In this document: positions 1 to 10,974 of the stretch, in pieces
Numbering within the stretch: position 1 is the first letter of the stretch
Layout: every line of letters begins with the position of its first letter
DNA from: Bacillus inaquosorum KCTC 13429
GTDB taxonomy: Bacteria > Bacillota > Bacilli > Bacillales > Bacillaceae
Length of the DNA: 64,000 bases
Direction: 5' to 3'
NCBI RefSeq assembly: GCF_000332645.1
Contig: NZ_AMXN01000001.1
Span: 62,001 to 126,000, forward strand
The notes under the pieces: model-generated
The model's database searches: none
What the model saw: the letters and a program-made list of their open reading frames with translations, nothing else
Told to the model about the DNA's origin: nothing
Made by a program: the position numbers and the translations under genes

Positions 1-66
1 CATCAACATAAGGAAGCCCATCATAAAAGTGATGACGAATGTTTTATAGTAGTTGATTTGAAATAA
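1..66 (+). CDS. rsbP: C-terminal end of a PP2C-type phosphatase, probably RsbP (partial)
   Basis: An open frame runs from base 1 to a TAA at 64-66 and encodes 21 residues ending DDECFIVVDLK. An acidic pair followed by a hydrophobic strand is the usual end of PP2C/SpoIIE phosphatase domains. In B. subtilis the energy-stress phosphatase gene rsbP (yvfP) lies next to ganB (yvfO), tail to tail, which matches the orientation here. The 5' part is outside the window, so the identity rests mainly on neighbourhood and on a short tail. Confidence 0.5.
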   Translation, partial: HQHKEAHHKSDDECFIVVDLK

Positions 67-68
67 AA

Positions 69-112
69 ACATCCATGAGACATAACAATGATTTGTTACA
101 TCTCATGGATTT
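69..112. terminator. Bidirectional terminator between rsbP-like gene and ganB
   Basis: ATCCATGAGA at 71-80 pairs with TCTCATGGAT at 101-110, and the inner bases (TAACAA with TTGTTA) extend the stem with one or two mismatches. A-rich sequence on the left and T-rich sequence on the right suit termination in both directions between two convergent genes. Confidence 0.75.
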
Positions 113-118
113 TCTGTT

Positions 119-1483
<1,365 letters not shown>

Positions 1484-1488
1484 TCAGC

Positions 1489-3552
1489 CTAATGTGTGTT
1501 TACGACGATTCTCACTTCATATTTTTCCATCGTCAGGTCGCCTGACAATATGTCTCCTGTCATCATATCCTTCACACTCTGATCAAACGTGACCAGCTGC
1601 TTTTCTTCCGTAAAATTCATGACAAAAATATAATCATGGTCCTGATCCTGCCTCGCTTGTACGGAGACGCCTTTTCCGTGCCGAACCAGAAAAACAGGAG
1701 AAAGCGACAGGTCTGTGATCAGTCCTTTATAGAAATCCCGATGAAATTGATCTTCTAAACGCGCACCGATAAAATACGCCTTGCCCTGCTGATATTGATG
1801 GCTTGTCACCGCTGGCGTACGCGCATAAAAATCTTCTTGATACACCGCTTCTGCTGATGCGGTCTTGACATCGATCACCGTTGCATAATCCCTCATTTCA
1901 TATGTTTGGCTGCGATAGCTGACAGCATTTCGATCCTTCGGATACAGCGTGTCAGTTTCAAGAGGCTCAATCCCGAAAATAGCCTGCAGGTCCGGATGCC
2001 ATCCGCCTGTGTACGTTAAATCATGCTCATTTACAATTCCGCTGATATACGTCATGACTAAAGTGCCCCCGTTAGCCGTAAACGCTTTCAAACGGGAAAT
2101 GGTGCCTTCGCTCATCAAATACAGCATCGGGACGATCAGCAGTTTATATGGTGAAAAATCTTGTTCTTTCGTGATGACGTCGACAGGGATATCGTGTTCC
2201 CAGAATGTGCGATAATGCTGCTGAAGCGTTTGCGGATAACGTTTTGTCGCCTTCGCAAACCCCTGAGCATCCTCGAGCGCCCAATGATTTTCCCAGTCAT
2301 ATAAAATAGCGGTTTCAGCGGGCCTCTTCGTTCCGACAACCTCGGACAGCCGTTCTAATGTCTCGCCGACTTTGGCCACTTCTTGAAAGACCCGGTTCTT
2401 CGGGCTATTGTCATGATCCACTACTGCCCCGTGCAATTTTTCTGATGACCCTCGTGATTTACGGTATTGGAAATAGAGAACGCTGTCCGAACCGTGGGCA
2501 ATCATTTGCATGGACGACAGCAGATTCATGCCCGGGCGCTTCGCCTTGTTGACGTTGTGCCAATTGACTGCGCTTGGCGTACACTCCATTAATAAGAAAG
2601 GCTGCTGCTTCAGGCTTCGGTACAGGTCGTTGATAAAGCCGACCTTCATCGCTAAATCAGCTGTGCTTTCCCAGTCATTGTGCCAAACCGGATAAGCGTC
2701 CCAGCTGATGACATCGACATGCTTCGCAAATTTGCTGTAGTCGAGGCCTTGATACGGTATCAAATCCGGTGTATCAGCCATAAAGTTCGTTGTGATAGGG
2801 ATATCAGGCGTCAGTTCCTTCAGCGGAATGATTTCATTTTCATAAAACGAAATCGTTTGATCGGTGACAAACCGGCGCCAATCTAAATTCAAGCCATGCA
2901 AGCCATTTTCACCGATCGGCGAAGGGCTTTCGATCTGTGACCAGTCATTGAATGTATGGCTCCAAAAAGGAGTCCACCACGCATGATTTAATGTCTTGAG
3001 GCTGTTGTCATATTTCGATTTCAGCCACTCCCTGAAAGCATGCTGGCACTGTTCGCAGTGGCAATCTCCTCCGTATTCGTTTGAAATATGCCACATTAAC
3101 AGCGCCGGATGATTGCCATATCTCTCTGCTAATAACCGGTTGATGTGGCGCGTTTTTTCACGGTAGGCATTTGATGTGATGCAGTGGTTGTGCCTTCCGC
3201 CGTGCAGCTGTTTGACTCGGGAAGCATTGACACGTAAAACTTCAGGATAGGTTTGCGATAGCCAGGCAGGACGCGCTCCGCTTGGCGTTGCTAATATGAC
3301 TCTGCCGCCTATGCTGTGAATCTGTTCAAAAATATCATCCAGCCATTCAAATTGATATACGCCCTCCTCCGGCTCAAGCGCGCTCCATGCAAAAATGCCG
3401 ACAGAAAACGTATTCGTATGAGAAAGCTTCATCAGCTTGATATCATCAGCTAAAATATCGGGCCGATCAAGCCACTGATCAGGATTGTAGTCTCCTCCGT
3501 GGAGCATAAATTTTGCTTCTGTTACGTGCGTTTTTTCAAGCTTCGACATCAT
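1489..3552 (-). CDS. ganA: Intracellular beta-galactosidase acting on galacto-oligosaccharides (GH42)
   Basis: The 687-residue product has no signal peptide and is a GH42 beta-galactosidase. The acid/base is Glu159 in HISNEYGG and the nucleophile is Glu323 in LMECTPS. A Cys cluster CHCEQC follows at about 164-169 and matches the metal-binding loop of this family. It would release galactose from galacto-oligosaccharides brought in by GanSPQ. The start has AAGGAGG five bases upstream; a second ATG directly follows. It lies 18 bases after ganQ in the same operon. Confidence 0.95.
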   Translation of the reverse strand: MMSKLEKTHVTEAKFMLHGGDYNPDQWLDRPDILADDIKLMKLSHTNTFSVGIFAWSALEPEEGVYQFEWLDDIFEQIHSIGGRVILATPSGARPAWLSQTYPEVLRVNASRVKQLHGGRHNHCITSNAYREKTRHINRLLAERYGNHPALLMWHISNEYGGDCHCEQCQHAFREWLKSKYDNSLKTLNHAWWTPFWSHTFNDWSQIESPSPIGENGLHGLNLDWRRFVTDQTISFYENEIIPLKELTPDIPITTNFMADTPDLIPYQGLDYSKFAKHVDVISWDAYPVWHNDWESTADLAMKVGFINDLYRSLKQQPFLLMECTPSAVNWHNVNKAKRPGMNLLSSMQMIAHGSDSVLYFQYRKSRGSSEKLHGAVVDHDNSPKNRVFQEVAKVGETLERLSEVVGTKRPAETAILYDWENHWALEDAQGFAKATKRYPQTLQQHYRTFWEHDIPVDVITKEQDFSPYKLLIVPMLYLMSEGTISRLKAFTANGGTLVMTYISGIVNEHDLTYTGGWHPDLQAIFGIEPLETDTLYPKDRNAVSYRSQTYEMRDYATVIDVKTASAEAVYQEDFYARTPAVTSHQYQQGKAYFIGARLEDQFHRDFYKGLITDLSLSPVFLVRHGKGVSVQARQDQDHDYIFVMNFTEEKQLVTFDQSVKDMMTGDILSGDLTMEKYEVRIVVNTH

Positions 3553-3570
3553 ATTCTCCTCCTTATTCTC

Positions 3571-4422
3571 CTAGCCTTTCGTTCCCCCTGCGGTTAATCC
3601 GGACACAAAATTCTTTTGCAGCATGATAAAGATGACGGCAACCGGGATGCTGATGAGCAGGGCTCCGGCCGCAAATGTCGTATAGCTGGCCCCCATGACA
3701 TCGTTCACTAAATTGAATAGGCCGACGGGCAATGTATATGATTCAGGCGTTCTCAATATCGTTGAGGACAGCACAAAATCTCCGAGCGGGCCGGTAAAGC
3801 CGTTCATAGCGACCACTGCCGCCATCGGTTTTGATAATGGCAGAATGATCTGGAAGAAGATTCTTGTGCTGCTGGCCCCGTCAATCTTGGCGCTTTCGTC
3901 TAAATCCATCGGGATGGAATCCATGTACCCTTTCATCAAATACGTATTCATCGGGATCAGGCCGCCGATATAAAGCAAGATTAACAGCCAGTGGCTATTG
4001 ATCATCCCCAAGATTTGCGCCAATACGAACAAGGCAATTAAAGCCGAAAACTGGGGAATCATTTGCAGCAATAAAAAGAGGGTTAAAGCGTATTTCCTCC
4101 CTTTAAATCGAAAGCGTGAAAACGCATAGGCGGTAAATGTCACACAGATCAAAGACCCCGCCATCGTAAACAGGCTAATCTTCATTGAGTTGATATACCA
4201 CTGCACATATTGAAGGCTTTCTTTGCCCGCAAATAATTCCTTGTAATGGTCGAATGTCGGATGCTTCGGAATGATGGATGTACTGATCAAGCTGTTTCCG
4301 GGGTTAAAGCTAGCGCCTGCCGTCCAAAGGAGAGGATAAACGATGATGACCGTCATACAGGCTAACAACAAGTAAGAGAAAAGGAGACGGATAAATTTTC
4401 TGACCTTCATATCTGCCAGCAT
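3571..4422 (-). CDS. ganQ: Galacto-oligosaccharide ABC transporter permease, MalG type
   Basis: A 283-residue membrane protein with six predicted helices and the permease EAA loop at about 169-188 (DLDESAKIDGAS), where the ATPase docks. It is the MalG-like half of the importer formed with GanP and the binding lipoprotein GanS. The operon encodes no ATPase; in B. subtilis the shared ATPase MsmX, encoded elsewhere, serves such transporters. Its last 12 residues, [12 protein letters not shown], are identical to those of MdxG in this window. Good ribosome site GGAGG precedes the ATG. Confidence 0.95.
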   Translation of the reverse strand: MLADMKVRKFIRLLFSYLLLACMTVIIVYPLLWTAGASFNPGNSLISTSIIPKHPTFDHYKELFAGKESLQYVQWYINSMKISLFTMAGSLICVTFTAYAFSRFRFKGRKYALTLFLLLQMIPQFSALIALFVLAQILGMINSHWLLILLYIGGLIPMNTYLMKGYMDSIPMDLDESAKIDGASSTRIFFQIILPLSKPMAAVVAMNGFTGPLGDFVLSSTILRTPESYTLPVGLFNLVNDVMGASYTTFAAGALLISIPVAVIFIMLQKNFVSGLTAGGTKG

Positions 4423-4425
4423 GCT

Positions 4426-5682
4426 TCATGCCTCCTCTTTAAAAGACTTCGTCCGCCTGAACTGCCACAATGCAATGGAAATGACGAACACAGATAATAA
4501 AATCGTTAAAGCCGCGGCGAGTGAATATTGGCTGGACTGCATTGTCAATTTATAAATCCACGAAACGAGGATATCTGTCCCGCCAGCTGTTGATCCGGTG
4601 ACAGCCGGACCGCCGCCATTGAATAGATAGATAATATTAAAGTTATTAAAATTAAACGTAAACTGAGTAATGATAATCGGAGCCATGGCAATGAACACCA
4701 TTGGAAGCGTGATGTATCTCAGCTTTGCGAAGACAGAAGCGCCATCAATCGTGGCTGCTTCATACAGATCGTCCGGGATCGACTGCAACACGCCTGTTGA
4801 GACAAGAAAGATGTACGGAAACCCGAGCCAGCCCTGCATGAGAATCAGCGCAAGCCTAGACCAATTGGCATCTGTCATCCACGGAAGAGGCTCTATCCCG
4901 AAAAAAGCCAAGATGTCGTGATTCATCGCACCGAAGCTGTCATTAAACAGCCCTGCAAAAATTAAAATCGTTACAAATCCGGGAACGGCCCAGGGCAAAA
5001 TCAGAATCGTCCGGAAAAAGCGTTTAAAACGAATGTCTTTCTGATTGACAATGATCGCGAGAAAAATCCCTAAACTGACTTGCAGTGTGGATGCGGCAAG
5101 TGTCCAAACCACCGTCCAAGCCAGCACATCAAAAAAAGTCGATCTCCAAATATCAACTGTGAAGATGTTTGAGAAGGTTTGAAAACCGACCCAATCGATT
5201 AATTTAGCAGGAGGGGAATGGTACAAATCATAGTTTGTAAAAGCTACTGCAAAGCTGAACAAGATCGGAAAAACCACGGCGAATATTAAAATAAACAAAG
5301 ATGGGCCGCTGACAACATAAGGATAGCCCTGAGAAATGATATTTTGGTATTGTTCCTTTAGGGAACCCAACGGCTTGTTTTCATCACGCCGTTTTCCGCT
5401 TTGAAACGCATCGCGAAGATTCGCATAATACACCGCAAGGCCAAAGCAGGTCACAATCACAGCGATAATCCCTTCCGCCAGGAGAAACACGGAATTATCC
5501 CGCGGCACTTCTGTTCCCAGAGTAAAGATTCCCCAAAACCCCATATTGAGCAGATCTCCAAAGACCGCAAAAAACGATGCGCCTAAGAAAAGAAAGACAA
5601 AACCTTTTATCCATTGCTTGTTATAAAATTGCCCCAGCCCCGGGATGATTGACAGGAACAAAGCGATTTGACGATGCTGCAC
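4426..5682 (-). CDS. ganP: Galacto-oligosaccharide ABC transporter permease, MalF type
   Basis: A membrane permease of 418 residues with an N-terminal pair of helices followed by a MalF-like core and an EAA loop (LYEAATIDGAS). I start it at the GTG at 5682, not at the in-frame GTG three codons earlier, because GAGAGG then sits at normal spacing; this also agrees with the length I recall for YvfL. It pairs with GanQ. It is paralogous to MdxF at 47913-49220, sharing the same two-part layout. It ends 4 bases before the ganQ start. Confidence 0.93.
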   Translation of the reverse strand: MQHRQIALFLSIIPGLGQFYNKQWIKGFVFLFLGASFFAVFGDLLNMGFWGIFTLGTEVPRDNSVFLLAEGIIAVIVTCFGLAVYYANLRDAFQSGKRRDENKPLGSLKEQYQNIISQGYPYVVSGPSLFILIFAVVFPILFSFAVAFTNYDLYHSPPAKLIDWVGFQTFSNIFTVDIWRSTFFDVLAWTVVWTLAASTLQVSLGIFLAIIVNQKDIRFKRFFRTILILPWAVPGFVTILIFAGLFNDSFGAMNHDILAFFGIEPLPWMTDANWSRLALILMQGWLGFPYIFLVSTGVLQSIPDDLYEAATIDGASVFAKLRYITLPMVFIAMAPIIITQFTFNFNNFNIIYLFNGGGPAVTGSTAGGTDILVSWIYKLTMQSSQYSLAAALTILLSVFVISIALWQFRRTKSFKEEA

Positions 5683-5721
5683 CGTTTTCACCTCTCTTAC
5701 AATACAAATCTAGCTTTCTCT

Positions 5722-6987
5722 TTATTTTCCGCTGTGCTTTGCCTTGATTTGTCCTTTGGCCGTTTCAGCTGCTTGATCCAATGCTTGTTTGGGATCCGCT
5801 TTTCCTGTTGCAATCGTTTGTAATGCCGAATCAGCCGGCGTCCATATTTCATTCATTTCCGGGATATTTGGCGTCAGCTCTGAGAAGCGGGATTGTTCAG
5901 TAACAGCCCGTGCCGCCTCGCTTTTCATAATAGCCTGGTCATTGGCTAAGGATTTCACAGCAGGGACTTCCTTCGTTTGTTCATATCGTGTTTTAGAATT
6001 CTTTTCGTTCGCGAGAAAAACGGCTAATTCTTGCGCCAGCTCCGCATTCTTTGAAAACGCACTGACGTTGTAGCTTTTGACGCCGATAAAGGAGCTCATG
6101 TTTTTCCCATTTTCCAGCTTCGGCAGTTTCGTTATGCCATAATTGATTCCTGCTTTCGAAAAGGCTTCTACATTCCACGGGCCCGAAATAATCGCGGCGG
6201 CTTTTCCTTCTGTGAACAGTGATTCCAGCACATTAATCCCTTGTTCTCCAATTATGCCGGCCGGGAATAAGCCCTCTTTGTAAAACTTCTGAATCAGCGC
6301 CGCACCTTTGACAGCGCCTTCATGATTGATCCCGATGTCAGACGGGTTATAGCTGCCGTCATGATTCTTACCGAAAATGTATCCGCCGTATCCGCTCATC
6401 ACACTTTCCGCGTAATAAATTTGATCGAACAGGGCTAAAAATCCAAACTTGCTTCCGTCAGCTGTCTTTTTAGAATAGTCGTACCACTCTTCCAGCGTTT
6501 GCGGCAATTCCTTCTCTGAGATGAGATCTTTGTTGTAAAAAAGCACTGTCGTTTCGACCGCTTTAGGCAGCCCATAAAGCTTTTGATCTACCATTTGAGA
6601 CTGAATGGAAGCGTCAGTATAGAGCGATTGAACGTCCTTTTCGACATGTAATTCCTTAAGTAATCCTTCCGTCACAGCCGTTCCGATTTGGTCACCTGGC
6701 ATTGTTAACACGTCAGGCCCCGTGCCGGCCGGTCCGTCCATCCGCAAATCTTCAATCTGCTGGGCATACGGTTTTTCCACGACTTTAACCTTTACATCAT
6801 GCTCTTTTTCAAACGCAGCAACGGCGTCTTTAATGCCGATGCTCTTTTCTTTATCCTCCCACACGACAAGCTCTGACCCTTTCGAACTTGATTTAGCACT
6901 GCTGCTTTCCTTTGGGCCGCAAGCCGCCAAGGATAAACTGACAGCCGAGCAGAGCATGAGTACGGAACACTTTTTTACCATTTTCAT
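5722..6987 (-). CDS. ganS: Galacto-oligosaccharide-binding lipoprotein of the Gan ABC importer
   Basis: A 421-residue extracellular solute-binding protein, family 1. The N-terminus MKMVKKCSVLML is followed by a hydrophobic run and the lipobox LAAC, so Cys near residue 23 would be lipid-anchored after cleavage. The rest resembles maltose-binding proteins, including a PGDQ-type loop and a late ELTPNIPEM segment also present in MdxE. First gene of ganSPQAB; AAAGGGTG stands seven bases before the ATG. The promoter, GanR-type operator and cre lie directly upstream. Confidence 0.94.
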   Translation of the reverse strand: MKMVKKCSVLMLCSAVSLSLAACGPKESSSAKSSSKGSELVVWEDKEKSIGIKDAVAAFEKEHDVKVKVVEKPYAQQIEDLRMDGPAGTGPDVLTMPGDQIGTAVTEGLLKELHVEKDVQSLYTDASIQSQMVDQKLYGLPKAVETTVLFYNKDLISEKELPQTLEEWYDYSKKTADGSKFGFLALFDQIYYAESVMSGYGGYIFGKNHDGSYNPSDIGINHEGAVKGAALIQKFYKEGLFPAGIIGEQGINVLESLFTEGKAAAIISGPWNVEAFSKAGINYGITKLPKLENGKNMSSFIGVKSYNVSAFSKNAELAQELAVFLANEKNSKTRYEQTKEVPAVKSLANDQAIMKSEAARAVTEQSRFSELTPNIPEMNEIWTPADSALQTIATGKADPKQALDQAAETAKGQIKAKHSGK

Positions 6988-7011
6988 TGATTGTCACCCT
7001 TTCGGTATGAA

Positions 7012-7025
7012 TGAAAGCGCTTTTA
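7012..7025. promoter_or_regulatory. cre site at the start of the gan operon
   Basis: TGAAAGCGCTTTTA matches the CcpA cre consensus TGWAANCGNTNWCA except at one position and is largely palindromic. It lies just downstream of the ganS -10 element, a position where CcpA would block transcription when preferred sugars are present. Confidence 0.7.
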
Positions 7026-7029
7026 AAAT

Positions 7030-7058
7030 AATATAGCACGCCTGAGAAAATGTGTAAA
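7030..7058 (-). promoter_or_regulatory. SigmaA promoter of ganSPQAB
   Basis: On the minus strand TTTACA (7053-7058) and TATATT (7030-7035) are separated by exactly 17 bases, a good housekeeping promoter about 40-70 bases before the ganS start. Confidence 0.75.
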
Positions 7059-7084
7059 CAAACTATTTACTTCTATCAGTAAAT
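7054..7084. promoter_or_regulatory. Probable GanR operator overlapping the ganS -35 region
   Basis: ATTTACT at 7065-7071 and AGTAAAT at 7078-7084 form a perfect inverted repeat with a 6-base spacer. An overlapping looser repeat, GTAAA (7054-7058) with TTTAC (7066-7070), covers the -35 box. LacI-family GanR encoded next door is the likely ligand. Similar half-sites occur before ganR itself. Confidence 0.65.
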
Positions 7085-7091
7085 TTTTTTA

Positions 7092-7125
7092 CCTAAATAA
7101 AAAAATGACTTAGTGTCCTAAGCCA
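7092..7125 (-). terminator. Terminator of ganR
   Basis: Minus-strand TGGCTTAG and CTAAGTCA (7106-7125) form an eight-pair stem with one wobble pair, followed by a run of T. It begins just after the ganR stop codon and separates ganR from the ganS promoter. Confidence 0.8.
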
Positions 7126-7128
7126 TTG

Positions 7129-8139
<1,011 letters not shown>

Positions 8140-8158
8140 TCAGCTTGCCGCACATTTT

Positions 8159-8194
8159 AGTAAAATATTTTACTTCCTTTTCCGTAAATGTCAA
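8159..8194 (-). promoter_or_regulatory. ganR promoter with palindromic operator over the -10
   Basis: Minus-strand TTGACA (8189-8194) and TAAAAT (8167-8172) are 16 bases apart. The 16-base perfect palindrome AGTAAAATATTTTACT (8159-8174) covers the -10 and carries the same AGTAAA half-sites found before ganS, suggesting that GanR represses itself. Confidence 0.6.
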
Positions 8195-8220
8195 GTGCAC
8201 AAGGCCCTTACTGCATCATG

Positions 8221-8250
8221 TAAAAAGACTGAACCATTTGCGGCTCAGTC
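8221..8250 (-). terminator. Terminator of lutR
   Basis: Minus-strand GACTGAGCC and GGTTCAGTC (8227-8250) form a nine-pair stem with one wobble pair around a 6-base loop, followed by TTTTTA. It lies about 50 bases after the lutR stop. Confidence 0.75.
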
Positions 8251-8302
8251 TCGGTTGTTTGTATCATGCGGCACCGGCAGAATTGCCCGGGAAATGAGTT
8301 GG

Positions 8303-9025
8303 TTATTGCACATTTTCCTCGAAATATCCCGAAAGCACATCTTCCACATTCGTTAAATGCGCCAGCATGGCAGCCTCCGCCTGCGCTCCATCCTGTGCTG
8401 CCACGGCCTTGTAAATCCGTTCATGCTCCTCATAAAGCCGCTGAACTGAGGTCTTTTTGGAAAACAGCCAGATTTTCCGTGTTTCTCTCATCGTTTCCAG
8501 CAGCAATGATGAAACATGATTCATCAAATGTTTGAGAAGATCATTTTGGGAAGCGTCAGCAAGCGCCAGATGAAATGCGAAGTCTGCTTTCTCGCCCAGC
8601 TCCCCGTCCGCTTCAATGCTGCTCATTTCCTTTAACGCAGCATGAATTCTTTCGAGATCCTCTTCTGTCCTTTTTTCAGCAGCTAATGACGCCACGCCGA
8701 TTTCAAGCAGTTTTCTGACCTCGAGCAGCTGCTTGACGTCCTCTTTTTTCATAAGAAGCGCGGCTGAGAGCGGCTGAGAAATTTGATTCGGTTCAAATTC
8801 CTTCAAGTACGTGCCTTCTCCCTGTTTCATCTCGACAAGCCCCATCGCTTTTAATGCAGAAAGTGCTTCGCGGACCGCTGAGCGGCTGACTTGAAAGCTT
8901 TCAGAAAGCGCCTGAACGGAGTCCAATTTATCTCCCGGCTTCAATTCGCCGTTTTTGATCATATCTAATAATGCATCCGCCACTTCTTCATATATTTTCT
9001 TTGTTTTAATCTGTTTGTATTTCAA
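8303..9025 (-). CDS. lutR: GntR/FadR-family regulator of lactate utilisation
   Basis: A 240-residue regulator with an N-terminal winged helix-turn-helix (residues 8-70, motif SRSAVREALSAL) and a C-terminal all-helical FCD effector domain containing the metal-binding-type histidines (DFAFHLALAD). In B. subtilis LutR responds to L-lactate and controls lutABC and lutP; it also links to biofilm control. It is divergent from lutP. The only usable start is TTG at 9025: TGA occurs three codons upstream and GGGGTG is at suitable spacing. Confidence 0.92.
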   Translation of the reverse strand: MKYKQIKTKKIYEEVADALLDMIKNGELKPGDKLDSVQALSESFQVSRSAVREALSALKAMGLVEMKQGEGTYLKEFEPNQISQPLSAALLMKKEDVKQLLEVRKLLEIGVASLAAEKRTEEDLERIHAALKEMSSIEADGELGEKADFAFHLALADASQNDLLKHLMNHVSSLLLETMRETRKIWLFSKKTSVQRLYEEHERIYKAVAAQDGAQAEAAMLAHLTNVEDVLSGYFEENVQ

Positions 9026-9068
9026 TGCAATTCACCCCGTAACTTGTAGGTCTGGCTGGTTACGATCT

Positions 9069-9097
9069 ATTATACTCTGTTTTGGGGGCCGCCAAAA
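9069..9097 (-). promoter_or_regulatory. Probable lutR promoter
   Basis: Minus-strand TATAAT (9069-9074) with a weak -35 TTTTGG (9092-9097) at 17 bases. The -10 is perfect and the -35 poor. Confidence 0.5.
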
Positions 9098-9123
9098 GAT
9101 TTTGACAATTTTGTCAAAAAGTC

Positions 9124-9152
9124 TTGTACTTTGATTTTTTTCAAAATATAAT
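9124..9152 (+). promoter_or_regulatory. SigmaA promoter of lutP
   Basis: TTGTAC (9124-9129) and TATAAT (9147-9152) with a 17-base spacer, 100 bases upstream of the lutP ATG. Confidence 0.75.
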
Positions 9153-9160
9153 GCTAGGTA

Positions 9161-9199
9161 ACTGGTCTTATTACCCAGTCATCAGATGATCATATCATC
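9161..9199. promoter_or_regulatory. Overlapping palindromes downstream of the lutP promoter, candidate LutR operator
   Basis: Three inverted repeats follow the -10: ACTGG-N9-CCAGT (9161-9179), TCATC-A-GATGA (9179-9189) and GATGAT-CAT-ATCATC (9185-9199). GntR/FadR regulators bind such short palindromes and LutR is encoded next door, so at least one is probably its operator. Which one cannot be decided from the sequence. Confidence 0.5.
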
Positions 9200-9202
9200 T
9201 TT

Positions 9203-9216
9203 AGAAACCGCTTACA
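9203..9216. promoter_or_regulatory. Candidate cre site in the lutP leader
   Basis: AGAAACCGCTTACA matches TGWAANCGNTNWCA except for the first base. It lies between the lutP promoter and the start codon, where CcpA could act as a roadblock. Confidence 0.45.
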
Positions 9217-9252
9217 TATAACGCCAGTTTATGTTTCAAGGAGGGGTTTGGG

Positions 9253-10944
9253 ATGCAATGGACACAGGCATTTACGCCTATAGGGGGAAATTTGCTTTTA
9301 TCAGCGCTTGCCGCACTTGTACCGATTATTTTCTTTTTTTGGGCACTCGCGATTAAACGGATGAAGGGGTATACAGCGGGCTTGTCCACCTTGGGGATCG
9401 CGCTTGTGATTGCTGTATTGGTTTATCGGATGCCGGCGGAAAAAGCGCTGATGTCCGCTACACAAGGAGCCGTATACGGGATTTTGCCGATCGGCTGGAT
9501 CATTGTAACGTCTGTTTTTTTGTATAAAATCACTGTGAAAACGGGACAGTTTGATATTATTCGCAGCTCTGTTCTCTCGATTACCGATGACCGCCGGCTT
9601 CAGGCGCTTCTGATCGCTTTCTCATTCGGTGCTTTTTTAGAAGGAGCGGCGGGCTTCGGGGCGCCGGTCGCCATTTCTGCCGCGCTGCTGGTCGGCCTCG
9701 GCTTTAATCCTCTTTATGCAGCGGGAATCTGTTTGATCGCCAATACAGCCCCTGTGGCCTTTGGGGCGATTGGGATTCCGATTACAGCCGTAGAAGGGCC
9801 GACAGGGATTCCGGCGATGGAGATTTCGCAAATGGTCGGGCGGCAGCTGCCGTTTCTATCCGTATTTATTCCTCTTTATTTAATTATTATCATGAGCGGG
9901 TTCAGGAAAGCCTTTGAAGTTTGGCCGGCGATTCTCGTTTCCGGTGTTTCCTTTGCTGTTGTTCAATATCTCAGTTCTAATTTTTTAGGGCCTGAGCTGC
10001 CGGATGTTTTGTCGGCTCTGGTTTCGATGGCTGCACTTGCTGTGTTTTTAAAATGGTGGAAGCCGAAAACAACATTCCGGTTTGCCAGTGAACAGGAATC
10101 GGCCGCTGCGATTGAAACAGCGAAAACGAATCCGGCAGCACCTGCGTACAGCGGCGGACAGATATTCAAGGCCTGGTCGCCATTTCTGCTGCTGACAGTC
10201 ATGATTTCTGTATGGGGCATTCCCTCTGTCAAATCGGCGCTGACCGGGCATTATGAAGGCTCCGCTGTTTTCTTGAAGTGGCTGAATGCTGTTGGAGAAA
10301 AATTGACTTTTGCCCCCGGTGTGCCTTTTTTGAACAATCAAATTGTCAATGCTGACGGTGCGCCGATTGAAGCGGTTTACAAGCTCGAGGTGCTTGGTTC
10401 GGCCGGCACCGCGATATTGATTGCCGCTGTGCTGTCAAAGTTCATCACGGCGATTTCGTGGAAAAACTGGGGATCTGTTTTTCAGGAAACGATCCAAGAG
10501 CTGAAGTTTCCGATTTTGACCATTGCTTCTGTCGTTGGTTTTGCCTATGTCACCAATTCCTCTGGAATGAGCACGACACTCGGGATGACACTCGCGCTGA
10601 CAGGTTCAATGTTTACCTTCTTCTCGCCTGTTCTCGGCTGGCTCGGTGTCTTCATTACAGGCTCAGATACTTCTGCCAACCTGCTGTTCGGCAACCTGCA
10701 GAAAGTCACCGCATTATCAGTCGGCATGGACCCTGTTCTGTCTGTCGCTGCCAACTCATCAGGCGGTGTCACAGGAAAAATGATTTCGCCGCAGTCGATT
10801 GCGGTGGCCTGCGCCGCGGTAGGACTCGCGGGAAAGGAATCAGATCTTTTCCGCTTTACGATTAAGCACAGCTTGTTTTTGCTGCTGCTCGTTTGTATCA
10901 TCACCTTTTTGCAGCATCATGTGTTCAGCTGGATGATTCCGTAA
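9253..10944 (+). CDS. lutP: L-lactate permease
   Basis: A 563-residue, very hydrophobic protein of the LctP/GlcA lactate permease family with about a dozen membrane helices. Family-typical glycine-rich stretches are GAFLEGAAGFGAPVAIS near residues 119-135 and FITGSDTSANLLFG near 470. It takes up L-lactate with protons to feed the LutABC oxidation pathway, encoded elsewhere. AAGGAGGGG precedes the ATG. The gene is alone in its operon, with a terminator shared with sigL. Confidence 0.95.
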   Translation: MQWTQAFTPIGGNLLLSALAALVPIIFFFWALAIKRMKGYTAGLSTLGIALVIAVLVYRMPAEKALMSATQGAVYGILPIGWIIVTSVFLYKITVKTGQFDIIRSSVLSITDDRRLQALLIAFSFGAFLEGAAGFGAPVAISAALLVGLGFNPLYAAGICLIANTAPVAFGAIGIPITAVEGPTGIPAMEISQMVGRQLPFLSVFIPLYLIIIMSGFRKAFEVWPAILVSGVSFAVVQYLSSNFLGPELPDVLSALVSMAALAVFLKWWKPKTTFRFASEQESAAAIETAKTNPAAPAYSGGQIFKAWSPFLLLTVMISVWGIPSVKSALTGHYEGSAVFLKWLNAVGEKLTFAPGVPFLNNQIVNADGAPIEAVYKLEVLGSAGTAILIAAVLSKFITAISWKNWGSVFQETIQELKFPILTIASVVGFAYVTNSSGMSTTLGMTLALTGSMFTFFSPVLGWLGVFITGSDTSANLLFGNLQKVTALSVGMDPVLSVAANSSGGVTGKMISPQSIAVACAAVGLAGKESDLFRFTIKHSLFLLLLVCIITFLQHHVFSWMIP

Positions 10945-10974
10945 AAAAATCCTCCCGTCAAGGGAGGATTTTAT
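10943..10974. terminator. Bidirectional terminator between lutP and sigL
   Basis: AAAATCCTCCC and GGGAGGATTTT form an 11-pair stem with a 4-base loop, flanked by A and T runs. It overlaps the sigL stop codon at 10971-10973. Confidence 0.85.

Noticed and set aside
10048..10341. Long minus-strand frames within lutP and similar antisense frames within other genes
   Set aside because: They lie fully inside well-supported genes, have no ribosome sites, and reflect codon bias of the real gene.
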